DNA of 64,000 bases, taken from the NCBI RefSeq assembly GCF_020520425.1, contig NC_079492.1, positions 3,720,001 through 3,784,000 of the forward strand. The letters are read 5' to 3'. The position numbers were made by a program, and so were the translations under genes. This DNA is from Spinacia oleracea (lineage: Eukaryota > Streptophyta > Magnoliopsida > Caryophyllales > Amaranthaceae). Below are positions 21,601-33,240 of this stretch, piece after piece; within the stretch, counting starts at the first letter, position 1; each line of letters begins with the position of its first letter. The notes below the pieces were generated by a model. The model saw only the letters and a list, made by a program, of their open reading frames with translations. It was not told where the DNA came from and made no database searches.

Positions 21601-22589
21601 TTCTGAAGTAAAACACTCATCAATCACCAGGGTGTCCTCTGACCAGGTAATCTGTTTATTGCTTCAAATATGCTTTTATGTAAAATGACATTTTTATTGA
21701 AATTGAACAAACGATACACGAACAATTGGTATTTTCTACCTTTTTGTACATTCTGTTCTAGTGTCTGCATCATACCTCACACTCACACCAAACTGCTGAT
21801 CTATTGGAAGTGATGATTGATAAACCTGTTTTCAGTTTGCGATTATGACTATTAACAAACTTTTTGACCCCTGCAACTTATTTGTGTTCTATAGTGTTTG
21901 CATTATACCTCACACCAAGTCTTTAATAACTATTGAAGTGATGATTGATAAACCTGTTTTCAGTTTGCGATTATGACTATCAACAAACTATTTTGACCCC
22001 TGGAACTTCTTTGTGTTCTACAGTGTCTGCAGTATACCTCACACCAAGTCTTTAATAACCTTACATCTATACATCTTAGGGCGTGTTCTCTTCAACTTAT
22101 CCGACCTGAACTTATCTGAAATGAACTTATTTGAACTTATCTGAACTTATTGGAACTTATTGAAACTTATCTTTTGTTGCAACAACTTCCCGAGCCAACA
22201 TTTTTTTGATCTTTCAAATCTTTAAACACGAAGCTGATGTTGATCTTTTCCGGTTCATTTATTGTAGTAGTATTACTGTTTTAGAAATCATCAAGATGAT
22301 ATCTCCTGTTTTCTTTTTTAATGTCTAACCTCAGATGCATATTTTGTATTACTGTCAGGATTATTTCCCATCTCAGTCAATGAATGAAACAGTTAAAAGG
22401 GTAAGAGAGAAGCTTGATAAGGTGAGTATTCTGTAATTCTGCAATTCTAGTTCTTGCAAGATTACCCTTGCGATTTGGTTCTCGAATCTTATTACACCCT
22501 CGTTTCAGATTGAATCGTCAAGTTCTTCAAATACGCAATCTGGCTCAGCTTCGAAGAAAATCCGAGTAGATAATAGAAGAAGGATATGA
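18657..22589 (+). CDS. RBM48: RBM48-like RNA-binding protein (minor spliceosome)
   Basis: Eight coding exons can be joined with GT/AG junctions: 18657-18718, 18844-18927, 20648-20728, 20895-21043, 21375-21489, 21577-21646, 22359-22421 and 22509-22589. They give 705 nt, or 234 residues plus TGA. The protein starts MPRYKDEPPTVRVYTVCDES and has one RRM-type fold (about residues 20-105, with 'YLIVRNVAALG', 'LFAAYGDVEE' and 'DVYWIKF'). A stretch following 'YATEYET' and the C-terminal 'DYFPSQSMNETV' and 'IRVDNRRRI' are typical of RBM48. RBM48, with ARMC7, is known in maize and human to act in splicing of U12-type introns in the nucleus. All exon phases agree, so the gene looks intact. Intron 2 (1.7 kb) is swollen by tandem duplications. 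A closer AG at 18843 must be used, because the AG at about 18833 would add an in-frame stop. Confidence 0.9.
18972..20300. repeat. Tandem duplications in RBM48 intron 2
   Basis: Two consecutive copies of about 250 bp (about 18972-19222 and 19223-19475) share 'gtgaattgttttactgattg', an internal 'actccctccg(t/c)ccct(g/a)aaa' and 'gataggaatgtatggtaca'. The tail of the second copy plus following sequence is repeated again about 530 bp downstream (about 19420-19590 and 19945-20120, sharing 'gagtgctttggatgggaaag' in near-identical form). The start of 'actccctccg' resembles a Stowaway end, but no paired end was found. All of this is removed by splicing. Confidence 0.75.
21755..22165. repeat. Tandem repeat and MITE fragment in RBM48 intron 6
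   Basis: A unit of about 131 bp occurs two and a half times between about 21760 and 22060. It contains 'gtgatgattgataaacctgt', 'cagtttgcgattatgacta' and 'tacctcacac'. Directly after, 22081-22165 is a run of 'gaacttat(c/t)tgaactta' beginning GGGCGTGTTCTC. This is the usual end of a common plant MITE type, here without its partner. Confidence 0.7.
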
Positions 22590-23291
22590 TCATATAACTG
22601 CCTTCTTTAAATTAGACACAATACTCCGCAAATGCTAAATCAAAAGTAGAATTTCACTTCTTCCAAAGAAATCAAATTGGCTAACTTTTTACCGAGTGAT
22701 TCGATTTCTACATGTAATGAGTCATTTTCGACATGTATATTTGATCTTGAATCCTGGTTCATTTGCTGATAGATATTAACCCAAATCCTTTTTCTTTGAT
22801 GTCCAAAGTCCAAACAGCTATTATCTTTGCAACATACACAAACCACCACCATCATGATAAATGTGTTATGCGTTAATGTGTTGGGTGGAAAGTGAATTTC
22901 ATAAATGTGTTATGTGTACAATTTTGGCAACACATATAATTTGTTTGATTTTTATTTCATTTTTATTTTCTTTTACGGGTAAGAGCAACATCATTAATAA
23001 TCAGTCATACGACATCTACGTTGATAAAATAGATTTGTCATATACGAATTATGTAGTTATGTAGAGAAAAAAAAATAACTATTACCGTCAAAACAATTAC
23101 GGAGTATTACTTTGCCTCTGAAAAGGCAGCTTGTATTCCAACGCTTCTAAAATTTGTTTGATTATTGGGGACCTTGGAAGAAAAATGGGGAAAATGGGAT
23201 CATTTCCTTTAAACTGTACATAAATCATTTTCCAAACATCGTAGATACAGGTAAGTAACTTGATGGTCATGTCCAGTATCATTGTTAGTTC
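22590..23291. other. RBM48 3' flank, no gene seen
   Basis: This holds the 3' untranslated region of RBM48 and unrecognised sequence after it. A 71-codon minus-strand frame (22640-22855) has no recognised domain, and I do not call it a gene. Confidence 0.4.
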
Positions 23292-24535
23292 AAGAGATGG
23301 CGAGTGGGTCGGGTGACTCGGGTCTGACTTAACCCATCCTCACACAGTCCTTAGTGGGTCATATGAGTCGGACCCACTTATGACCCATGACATCCTGTCT
23401 AACCCGTTTTTTTTTTATGTATTGTGGGTTTAGTTTTTTCTTAAAAACAACCTATTTCAATCCATCTCATCGGAGTCGACACAACATATCACAGAACACT
23501 TGAGCCACCCAAACCGACGCACGAACCCAACCCACCAAATCCATCTTAGTTTAAACTATTTGTATATTTAAAATGCTAATAAATTTTAATTTTATTGTTT
23601 AAATATACCTTAACCATATTTAAGTGAGTACGTGAATGACATAAAAATTAATTAATTTAAGTTCATATAAAATTTTTAACGCTTAAGTTATCGTCCAAAT
23701 CCATTTGAGTATTTGACCCACATCAGCTCTTAAAGCTCGTCTAAACCCACAAAATCCACTTAACCCACCTGACCCATCAGAGTCACACCAAGCCTCAAAA
23801 CTTGTTGTAACCCACCAAACTAATCGGATCCATCGTTGCCAGGATCTGAACCGGATCCTCTAGGATCCAGATCCAGACCCGTTTTTTAGGCAAGGATCCA
23901 GATCCTACCCGGATCCGCTGGGTAATTAAATTGAGGATCCAGATCCAGATCCGACGGATCCTACGGATCCGGGTCCAAAACGGATCCAAAACGGATCCTA
24001 ACTTATTTTTTCATCAAACGAAACTAATTTTCATTTTAACCTTAAAACATAGTTTAATAAAACTTTAATAACAAAGCTATTTTTCCATACAAGCATTTAC
24101 TAAAATAAAATTTAACAAATCCAACATAAATAATACTAAAAGTTCAAAAACTTCAATAATACTACAAGTCTTAAGTCTTTACTTTTATATTTTTATATAT
24201 TTTTTTTATACAAACGGGTAAACGGATCTGGATCCGGGTAATGACTTAGGACCCGATCCAGATCCGTTTTTAAAACCAAGGATCCATATCCTACCCGGAT
24301 CCGTCGGGTCCAAAAATTGAGGATCCAGATCCGTTGAAAATGGATCTGGATCCACGGATCCGGGTCGGGTCCATTACCCACTGCCATCCCTACCCATCAT
24401 GTACTGTGTCCATATTTTCCGACACAACCCACAACTCGATTCACCATGAGTTCAACTGAAGCGGGCCGTATGAATTATCACCGATACACCAAACCCACCC
24501 AAGACCAATCCAACCTACCACGTTGGCCATCTCTA
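23292..24535. mobile_element. hAT-type non-autonomous element
   Basis: The outer ends are AAGAGATGGCGAG at 23292 and GTTGGCCATCTCTA ending at 24535. They match as short terminal inverted repeats (core TAGAGATGGC). The flanking 8 bp are GTTAGTTC (23284-23291) and CTTAGTTC (24536-24543), a one-mismatch 8-bp target duplication as expected for hAT. The subterminal parts are rich in 'aacccacc', 'gacccact' and 'gggtcggg'. No transposase is present. A GGATCC-rich block lies inside. Confidence 0.75.
23820..24392. repeat. GGATCC-rich direct repeats inside the hAT element
   Basis: Two blocks of roughly 150 bp (about 23850-23998 and 24220-24375) are packed with GGATCC, GATCCAGATCC and ACCCGGATCCG. They read in the same order and orientation, separated by about 220 bp of AT-rich DNA. 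The right end 'cccactgccatcccta' resembles a hAT terminus, so this may be a second element nested in the first. A matching left end is too decayed to be sure. Confidence 0.6.
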
Positions 24536-24717
24536 CTTAGTTCGTATGATTTGAATAGTGAAGCCAAACAACAAGTAACAAACAACACTATATAGTACAT
24601 CATTTCAATCAATACGAGAAACATTCTACAATGCAATGTCCATTCAAGGATCACAATATTGAAAAATATCTCCCTTACAAATGTGTATAAACTTATGAAT
24701 CTACTATCAATGAATTA

Positions 24718-24974
24718 CTCCCTACATCTCGGAATACTCACAACGTTTTGACTGGACACGTTTGCCAATGCACAACTTTGACCATCAATATATTTAACTA
24801 CTCCGTACATATTATAAAAACTTATAAAATATAGTAATATTTTGAAAATATATATTAAGATGAAGCCAACAATATATTATATATTTTTCATATACTTGAA
24901 ATAAAATAGAGGAAAAATGAATGATGTGAATAGTGCAAAAAGTCAAACCGTTTCAAATATTCTGAGAACGGGAG
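24718..24974. mobile_element. Stowaway-like MITE
   Basis: A 257-bp element is flanked by TA on both sides, with ends CTCCCTACATCTCGGAATAC and GTTTCAAATATTCTGAGAACGGGAG (described here as matching inverted repeats with several mismatches). The interior is AT-rich with no coding frame. Confidence 0.7.
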
Positions 24975-25291
24975 TAAATTTTACCGGTACAAAAAAAACA
25001 TACTCCGTACATTGACCTGTAACTTCAGCCCGACCCGATATTCAATTTTATATTGAAAATTCAAAAAGACACATTTTCAAAGAAATCCAAAAAAGACAAA
25101 TAAAATCCAAAGACGTCCGAATTCTCTCTCTTTCTCCCTCAACAAAAGACGCGCTCCGCTTCCCCCCTTCACCTCCTCCCTTCTTCTTCTTCTTCCATTC
25201 TGTCCTCCCGTCTTGTCTTCTTCTTCTTCTCTCTCTCTCTCCTCACAAAAATACAAAACTACCCTCCACCTTCTCCAACCTCTCTGCAACA
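24975..25291 (+). promoter_or_regulatory. Promoter/5' UTR of ANKRD13-like gene
   Basis: The 200 bp before the start codon are strongly pyrimidine-rich (long CTTCTTCTT and CTCTCTCTCT tracts at about 25120-25240), a common property of plant 5' UTRs and core promoters. The start context is GCAACAATGTC. No clear TATA box is seen. Confidence 0.5.
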
Positions 25292-28200
25292 ATGTCAAAA
25301 CCACCACCACCGTCACACTCCTCATCCCACCCCATCAACCCATCAGACTACGCCCACAGCCCCGCCCACTACGCCGTCGTACTCCACGACCACCACACCT
25401 TAACCCGCCTCCTCTCCACCCTCCCCAAACTCGCTGACCCCTCCAAAGTCATCACCGAGTCCGACTCACTCCGCCAAGAGAAAATCTCCGATCAGATCTC
25501 CTCCCTCCTCGACCGCCGCGACGACGTTCCATTCCGGGATACTCCCCTCCACCTCGCTGTCCGCTTAAACGACGCCGTCTCCGCTCAACTCCTCGCTTCC
25601 GCCGGGGCCGACGTGTCACTGCAGAACTCCTCAGGGTGGAACCCGCTTCAAGACGCTGTGTGTCGTCGGAAAGTTGAAATTTCTCGAATCCTTGTCCAAC
25701 ACCACCACCTCTCCGCTTGGTCTAAGTGGCGCCGCCGCCTTCCTAGACTTCTTGCTGTATTGAGAAGGATGAGAGATTTTTATCTTGAGATTCAATTCCA
25801 TTTTGAATCCTCTTTTGTTCCCTTCATTGGCAAACTTGCTCCCTCTGATACTTACCGGTAACTTCATATTTCCGCCATTTTTATTCCTTCAACAGGTTTT
25901 GCTTTATAACGTAAGATTACACACTCTCACAATGTATTTAGACACAGTACACAGAAATTTAGCGAAGATTTAGGAAATTATATTTGTATGCTTAATTAAT
26001 ATTCATAGTATCTACCAAAATTGTCATGAGTTTTGCAGTAGGAAAAACACTGGAGTCTGCCTACAATATTACCAAATTAAGAAAATTAATCAATTTAATC
26101 TACATTGTCCTTAATATGTAAATTTTCATGGATTTTGGTAATTTGATTTTGAAAATTTGAGCAAATTTAAAATTTTAAAAATTATTTTACAAATTTAGCT
26201 TCAATTTCGTGTTGATTACAGAATTGAAACCTTTAATTTTGGTTTAATTACTCTACGTTTAATTAACAAGCATTAAATTATCATTAATTTGACACTTAAA
26301 TTGCAATAAACTTAAATATGGTACTAATAACGCTTAATTACTTGCTAATTGCAGAATATGGAAGCGCGACGGAAATCTACGCGCCGACACAACACTGGCG
26401 GGATTCGACGGAATGAAAATCCAACGAGCTGATCAAAGCTTCCTATTCCTCGGCGATGGTGACGCCGAGAAAGAAATTCCAGAAGGTTCTCTGATTGTTC
26501 TCAACCGCGACGACGGAAAAATCTTCGACGCTTTTGAGAATGCCGGATCACCAATGGCGGATGAAGACGTGGCGGCGTTCTGCTCTCAAACGAGCGTGTA
26601 CCGCCCAGGGATGGATGTTACCAAGGCGGAGCTAATTCCGCGTACAAATTGGCGACGGCAGGATAAAATTGAAAGCGTTGGAGAATGGAAGGCGAAAGTT
26701 TACGACGTTCAGAATGTAGTGTTTAGTTTTAGGTCAAGGAGGGTGAGTTCAAGAGATGAACAAGTGCTTCCATTAGAGCTTGATGAAGAGGACGATTTTT
26801 TAGTGGCGGAGAATTTCGAGTTTAATTACGAAGATAAACGGCGGCATAGTAGTTTTGTTAAGGAGGAGAGAGAGTGGGTGTCGGTAGGGAGGAAGAGTGT
26901 TGATATAAATTTTGCGCCGTCGTCGAAGGTAGCGGATAGGCGGCGAGCTTCGACAGTGAATGAGACAGCAAGGTTACCTATGGCGGAGACCGTTGATAGA
27001 CGGCGAGGTTCAACAGTGAATGAGACAGCGAGAATACCAGTACCGGAGAGGCGGCGAGGTTCGACAGTGAACGAGTCAGCTAAGATACCGGTGGTGGAGA
27101 GGCGGCGAGAGGCGGCGAGGATTCCGGTGGTGTCTGCGTCTGCGGCGGAGGTTAAGACAAAGGAGAAAGAGTATGTTAAGAGTTTGCGGCCAACGGTGTG
27201 GTTAACGGATGATTTTCCGTTAAAAACAGAGGAGGTTTTGCCGTTACTTGACATTTTAGCTAATAAAGTCAAGGCCGTGAGAAGGTTGCGGGAGTTGCTC
27301 ACCACCAAGTTTCCACCGGGGTCTTTTCCTGTTAAGGTAAAGGGTATTTTCGGCATTTGACTTTAATTTTAAGCTGAATTTTTAACTTTGTCAGTTTATA
27401 TTGTTGGTTTTATTTTTTGTTTTTGGTTGCTTTAATTTTGATTTATTGATGATTGGGAAATGTTGGGGTTGCCATGTTTTTGTCAGTGTCATGTCATTAG
27501 TATCTGCCTCTCTGGTTTCTTTCTGTAAAGGTAAAGGGTTTATTTAGTTGTTCACATGATTATTTACCTGATTTTTAACTTAGGAACAACTTTTGCTAGT
27601 GTTTCTTGCTTTGTTCTTTGTTTCAAGGAATGATAAATCACTCTCCAAAATCTTGAAGAATTTGACCAATCTTATTAACCTGTTCTTGCTTTGTTTGATG
27701 TTTTGGGTATATATAGCAATTGGTGTGTAATGTTTGAGTTTTCGATAGAGGGGTAATGTCTAAAATTAAATAACTCGAGATTGAATAAATCAATCCAATC
27801 AGGGAAAGTGGACGGTCGGTGTGTGTTGCCAAGTTCCATCAAGGACCGAGATTAAATAACTCGAGATTGAATCAAAATCACCCAATCACGAAAAGAGAAC
27901 AATTGGTGTGTAGTTGGTATGTGTTGCCAAGTTCCATTAAGGATCGGGATTAAATAACTCGAGATTGAATCAAATGATCCAATCACGGGAAGTGGACAAT
28001 TGGTGTATATAGTTTATGTGTGTTGCCAAGTTCCATCAAATATCGGGTTTTCTTGGTGAACGGATGGTGTATAGTTGGCGTGTGTTGCCAAGTTCCATTA
28101 AGGATCGAGATTAAATAACTCGAGATTGAATCAAATGATCCAATCACCGGAAGTGGACAATTGGTGTATATAGTTTGTGTGTGTTGCCAAGTTTCATCAA

Positions 28201-31200
28201 GTATCGGGTTTCTCTTGGTGAATGGACGGTTTGAAATGCGTGAAGGGGAAAAAAGAGGGATTAATTTATTTATTTTTCTAGCTTAGGTGTCAGAATTTGA
28301 AGACGAGAATGGGAGACACGAAAAATAGAGAGAATCCCAATTAGGACACTTTTGGTATTTTGCATAATTCCTCTTAGCCTGATTTTCTTTTACTCCAGTT
28401 TTATTGTTGGTCTTGCTTGCTTTGTTCATTAAAAGTACAGTAAAATAGATTTATTGATAATTGGGAAATGTCAAATGTGGGGTTTGGCAGGTTTTCCAGT
28501 AAAGACGAAGGGCAGCTGGGGTATTTATGCTGTTCATAGTACCTGATTTTTAACTTTGTTCTATTTTTGCTTTGGTCACTTAGATATTTTGATTTACTTG
28601 TAATTTGGAAATGTGGGGGTACCAAAATTCTACCTGGTGCTTTTACTAAAGAAAAAGGATATGTTTGGCATCTCACTTAATTTTGGTATAAAATTCTACC
28701 TTATTTTATAAAACCTTTGTTCGTTTGTTATTGCTAGATTTGCCTGCTCGGTGAATATAACCGGTTGTACAACAGAAATAATCAACATGCGTGCGTGGAT
28801 ATCTTTTATACTCGGTAATTGGGAAATATGGAGAGTAATTTGTGTGCATTTTACACAAATCCTTTCTGATTTTTGACCTTGTTCTTTTTGTGCTAGTCTT
28901 GGTTTGCTTTATCTATGAATATAGTAGTAATATTAATTTATTGATAATTGGGAAATGTGGGTTAGTTTGGGACTTTTTAGGGTAAAATTGAAGTTTGGAA
29001 CTTTTTACAATGTTTAGATTGTTGAGATTTGGGGGAATGATTTGGCTTTGATGGTGGGGTTAATGGATGAATTGATATGGAAGGATCAAAACAAAACTTT
29101 GTTTAGGCTTTATGTAATCCAAATGGGTCCACATGATCCAATGTTTTCGTCTTGGAAATGTGACCGTTTGATTTTGAAATTCTACTTACAACTACTACTC
29201 CTTATAAAATCAAAGTTGTAAAGTATAATTAAGGAATTTATTTTGTAGGACCATTGATAGTATTTTTTAATGTCGGGTTTAGGACCCCTAAACATGTGGG
29301 TCACCCTTAAGCATGTGGGGCCCATTTGTTAATTGTACTTGCTGTGTGTTCTGAATTTCTGATTATTGAGATGGAGTGGAGGAAACTTTACCTATAGCAG
29401 TCCACCAAAATTAAGGAATGATGTAGGCATGTGACATTCTATATGCTTGTACTAATTATTTGGACAACCCTATGCAGAAATATGTCCTTTTTAGAGATTG
29501 GTTTTCCAGGTTGGTGTATTGGGGGCATGACTTGTGAGTTGTGAGAGTAGATGTCTTGAACTTCAAGCTGGATCTAGGGATTAAGTAAGATAAACTTCAA
29601 TGATTTGTGTGACACTTTTGAGATATAAAGCAGTAATCCATAAACATGTTACTCGGACTCTTAATTTCACACCAACGTAACTTGAAAACTTTTATTGGAA
29701 GCCGAACCTGTATGTTTAGTACTTCTTAAATATGTTACTCGAACTCTTCATTTCACACCATAACATGAAAACTTGCAAACATCTATTGGAATCCAAATGT
29801 GTATGTTTGATACTCCTTAAATATGTTACTCGGACTCTTCATTTCACACCGTAACATGAAAACTTGCAAACATTTATTCGAAGCCAAACCTGTTTGTTTA
29901 GTGATTAAGGACTAGAGTTTTATGTGTGTGTGTGTGTGTGTGTGTATGTTTGCGTGGTTTATTGTTCCCTGTGTTGATCAAGTCACCCCGTCTCGGGTTT
30001 GGGCAGTGAAGTGCCATTTTTGGGAGTGTGGATTGTGTGGAGTACTGCCTAATTGCCCTTTCCTCAATGCATTTTGCATGCTAATTTAGCCTTAAACCTA
30101 TGTTAGTTGGCTGAACACTCTTGTCAGACACGAGTACATGCCCAAGTGACCAACTATGTTATTTTGTGAAAATCTTCCTTGATTTTGGCCTAAAATCAAG
30201 TGTCAAAAACTCGAAGTGTCCATACCATGTCCGAGTGTCTAGGGTCCCACACTGATACTTAATGTGAAATGAAGAGTCAGAACCCAGCAAAATATAGGGT
30301 TGTTCATGTTGAGGAGTCAGTTTTAGCTGGTTGTGTATGTGTAGATGCTCTCTAACTGCATTTTGCTGTCATTATGCAATAAGCAAGTTATTTTGAAAAG
30401 GATGGGAGTTTTTTTAGGGTAATTTACCTAATCTCTCTTTTACTTGATTTAAGTTGAAAGACTCAGAACTTTTGTAGTTGAGGTATCACGGATATAATGA
30501 ACATTGATGTTTATGAACTCCTTTTGGTTTGTTTCTTGGTGGTACCAATCTCAACAACCCAGATAATGCATCTTTTGCTGTATATACCTATATCTAGTGG
30601 TCCTCTTCCTCTATTGTTCTGCCATCTAGACTAGAGCTGGCAAACGTGTCGAGTTGTGTTCGTGTTCGTGTCGAATATAAACGGGTTGGAAAACCTCAAC
30701 ACTAACCGACCCAATTAATAAACGTGTCGTGTCACGTTGACCTGTTTAACTAATCGTGTCGGAAACTCTAGACACTAACCCGATTTTATCGTGTCCGGTT
30801 CGTGTCGTGTTGTCATGTTTGTTCGATAAAATTGGCTCCATTATAAGGTTTATAACCCAATACATTAAATTATTGGCTATTTTTCTCTTAAATGGTTTAA
30901 GTTGTGTCAGTTTCGTGTTGAGAATCTCAACACTAACCCAACCCATTCAATTAAACGTGTCGTATCGTGTTGACCCATTTAATTAAACGAGTCGTAAACC
31001 TCGACACTAACCCATTTTTTACTTTTTTTTCGTGTCCGGTTCGTGTCTTGTCAGATTTTGGCAACTCTAATCTAGAGTTCTAGACTACTCCTTATTACTT
31101 AGTCGTAAACCTTGACACTAACCCGTTTTTTTACTGTTTTTCCTGATGTTGCAGATAGCAATTCCCGTGGTACCAACAGTAAGAGTAGTAGTCACATTTG

Positions 31201-31535
31201 CAAAATTCGTAGAGCTACAACCAACCGAGTCTTTCTACACTCCATTATCGAGTCCCAGATTCTTGGGAAACGGGAATTGTTCTTCTTCTGAAGAACGAGA
31301 ACGAGAACGAGAACGAGAATGGCACACCAAGCCTGCACCATCTTCATCTTCTTCGTGGCTTAGACGGAGTAACAGCAGCAGTCGATCATCTAACAAGACG
31401 CAGCAGCAATGTCCGTGTCCAGAGGCGTTGATTTCAGACCCGTTTGGTATCCCAAGTGGATACAGTTGGGAAAGTATTGACAGTAGTAAAAGCAGTAAAA
31501 TGAAGAAATCTAAATCAGTAAGGAAAGTCAAGTAG
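25292..31535 (+). CDS. ANKRD13-like ankyrin / GPCR-chaperone protein
   Basis: Three coding exons with GT/AG junctions (25292-25857, 26355-27336, 31155-31535) give 1929 nt, or 642 residues. The N-terminal part has ankyrin repeats around residues 85-145 ('TPLHLAVRLNDAVSAQLL', 'GADVSLQNSSGWNPLQDAV'). The middle part is the GPCR-chaperone domain shared with animal ANKRD13 ('FYLEIQFHFESSFVPFI', 'TYRIWKRDGNLRADTTLAGF', 'RADQSFLFLGD', 'VYDVQNVVFSFRSRR'). It continues across the last junction with 'FPPGSFPVK' joined to 'IAIPVVPTVRVVVTF'. A linker at about residues 405-465 repeats 'RRR.STVNE(T/S)A(R/K)IP' four to five times. The C-terminus is Ser- and basic-rich. ANKRD13 proteins in animals bind ubiquitinated membrane cargo; the plant role is unproven. 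The second intron is 3.8 kb and full of repeats. The gene looks intact. Confidence 0.88.
27337..29640. repeat. Decayed duplications of the exon 2/intron 2 junction
   Basis: The exon-intron border at 27330 reads GTTAAGGTAAAGGGTATTTT and is followed by 'TTTTTAACTTTGT' and then 'gatttattgatgattgggaa'. The same three blocks recur in order, with decay, near 27520-27590 ('GTAAAGGTAAAGGGT', 'CTGATTTTTAACTT'), 28495-28560 and 28440-28480, 28640-28690 ('TTTGGCATCTCACTTAATTT'), and 28865-28960. The intron therefore seems to have grown by duplication of its own 5' end. Confidence 0.5.
27757..28230. repeat. ~100-bp minisatellite in ANKRD13-like intron 2
   Basis: Four to five tandem units contain 'attaaataactcgagattga', 'atccaatcac', 'aattggtgta' and 'gtgttgccaagttccat'. 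The units alternate between shorter and longer forms. One form has an extra 'atcgggtttt(c)tcttggtgaa' segment. No coding potential. Confidence 0.85.
29644..29946. repeat. Three ~92-bp repeats and a (GT)n microsatellite
   Basis: Three tandem units (about 29644-29735, 29736-29825, 29826-29902) share 'aatatgttactcg(g/a)actctt', 'atttcacacc', 'aaaacttgcaaaca' and 'gtatgttt'. About 20 bp after them a GT microsatellite of some twelve repeats runs at 29923-29946. All lie within the intron. Confidence 0.8.
30632..31069. mobile_element. hAT-type MITE in ANKRD13-like intron 2
   Basis: A 438-bp element has ends TAGAGCTGGCAAACGTGTCG and, in complement, TTAGAGTTGCCAAAAT. It is flanked by 8-bp target duplications ATCTAGAC (30624-30631) and ATCTAGAG (31070-31077), one mismatch. 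The interior repeats 'cgtgtcgtgt', 'ctcgacactaaccc' and 'cgtgtccggttcgtgtc', a composition seen in many plant hAT MITEs. It sits only about 85 bp before the last exon, yet the splice acceptor at 31154 is intact. Confidence 0.85.
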
Positions 31536-31599
31536 ATTGATAGATAGATAAGAGGAAAGGTAGGTATATAATTGTAGTGTAGTTTGCTGCTAATTTAAT

Positions 31600-33240
31600 C
31601 TTTGTTGTCTGAGTTATTGCATACGAGATTGTAGATATAACGAGTGAGGTTTTTCAGCCATAGTCTGCTGAGTGAGAGAGCAATGATTTCTACGGCTCGA
31701 GAAGCATGGTTATTAAAATCGCGATTCAAATCGTAAAATCTTCTTCTACGACTCAAATATGGTCTTACGATTCTATATTTTTTTTTTCTTGACTAGCGAA
31801 AACCTTTACATTTGAATCAAGCTGTGAAAGTTATTACGGAGTAAAAGATAAATATTGTTGATGATTATTTAGTTACTCCACAACTATATATTTAATATAA
31901 GCATTTTAGTTACTCCGACAACTATACATTTAATCTAAGCACTTTAAATGAAATTTGATAGTAAATCTTGATTATACTATTCGTAGAATCTTATATTATA
32001 CTTGTTGTTTGAGTTGTTGCATACGAAATTGTAGAGATCACGAGTGAGATTTTTCAGCCATAGTTTGGTGAGTGAGAGAGCAATGAAAATGGATATGATA
32101 TCTACGGCTCGAGAAGCATGGTTATTGAAATCGCGATTCAAATCGTAGAATCTTCTTCTACGACTCAAATATGGTCTTACGATTTATATATATTTTTTTA
32201 CTTGACTAGCGAAAACCTTTACATTTGAATCAAGCTGTGAAAGTTATTACAGAGTAATAGATAAATATTGTTGATGAATGCTTATTTAGTTACTCCACAA
32301 CTATATATTTAATATAAGCACTTTAAATAAAATTTGAGAGTAAAATCTTGATTATACTTATTCATAGAATCTTATATTGTACTTGTTGTCTGAGTTGTTG
32401 CATACGAGATTGTAGATATAACGAGTGAGACTTTTCAGCCATGGTTTGGTGAGTGAGAGAGCAATGAAAACGGATATGATTTCTACGGCTCGAGAAACAT
32501 GGTTAATGAAATCACGATTCAAATCGTAGAATCTTCTTCTAAGACTCAAATATGGTCTTACGATTTATGTTTTTTGCTTGACTAGCGAAAACCTTTACAT
32601 TTGAATCAAGCTGTGAAAGTTATTACGGAGTAAAAGATAAATATTGTTGATGAATGCTTATTTAGTTATTCCATAACTATATATTTAATATAAGCACTTT
32701 AAATGAAATTTGAGAATAAAATCTTGATTATACTTGTTCGTAGAATCTTCTATTGTACCTGTTGTCTGAGTGGTTGCATACGAGATTGTAGATATAATGA
32801 GTGAGGTTTTTCAGCCATAGTTTGGTGAGTGAGAGAGCAATGAAAACGGATATGATTTCTACGGCTCGAGAAACATGGTTATTGAAATCGCGATTCAAAT
32901 TGTAGAATCTTTTTCTCCGACTCAAATATGGTCTTACGATTTATACTTTTTGCTTGACTAGCGAAAACCTTTACATTTGAATCAAGCTGTGAAAGTTATT
33001 ACGGAGTAATAGATAAATATTGTTGATGAATGCTTATTTAGTTACTCCACACCTATATATTTAATATAAGCACTTTAAATGAAATTTGAGAATAAAATCT
33101 TGATTATACTTGTTCGTAGAATCATCTATTATACCTGTTGTCTGAGTGGTTGCATACGAGATTGTAGATATAATGAGTGAGGTTTTTCAGCCATAGTTTG
33201 GTGAGTGAGAGAGCAATGAAAACGAACACGATTTCTACGG
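31600..33240. repeat. ~378-bp tandem array downstream of ANKRD13-like gene
   Basis: Five units begin at about 31603, 32002, 32384, 32761 and 33137. They share 'gttgcatacgagattgtaga', 'tgagtgagagagcaatga', 'ctacggctcgagaa', 'caaatatggtcttacga' and 'tgactagcgaaaaccttta'. The first unit starts about 65 bp after the ANKRD13-like stop codon, probably in its 3' UTR. The fifth is cut short at about 33240. Each unit carries the same minus-strand frame of about 63 codons (for example 31977-32168, 32358-32549, 32728-32925). It has no recognised domain and is probably a by-product of repetition. Confidence 0.88.

Noticed and set aside
22640..22855. 71-codon minus-strand frame downstream of RBM48
   Set aside because: Lies in the probable 3' UTR of RBM48 and has no recognisable domain or splice context.
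26826..27356. 176-codon minus-strand frame over the ANKRD13-like exon 2
   Set aside because: It is antisense to a well-supported exon and lacks any domain.
31600..33240. Regular repeats considered as a CRISPR-like array
   Set aside because: Units of 378 bp without short repeats and unique spacers, in plant DNA, are an ordinary tandem array.
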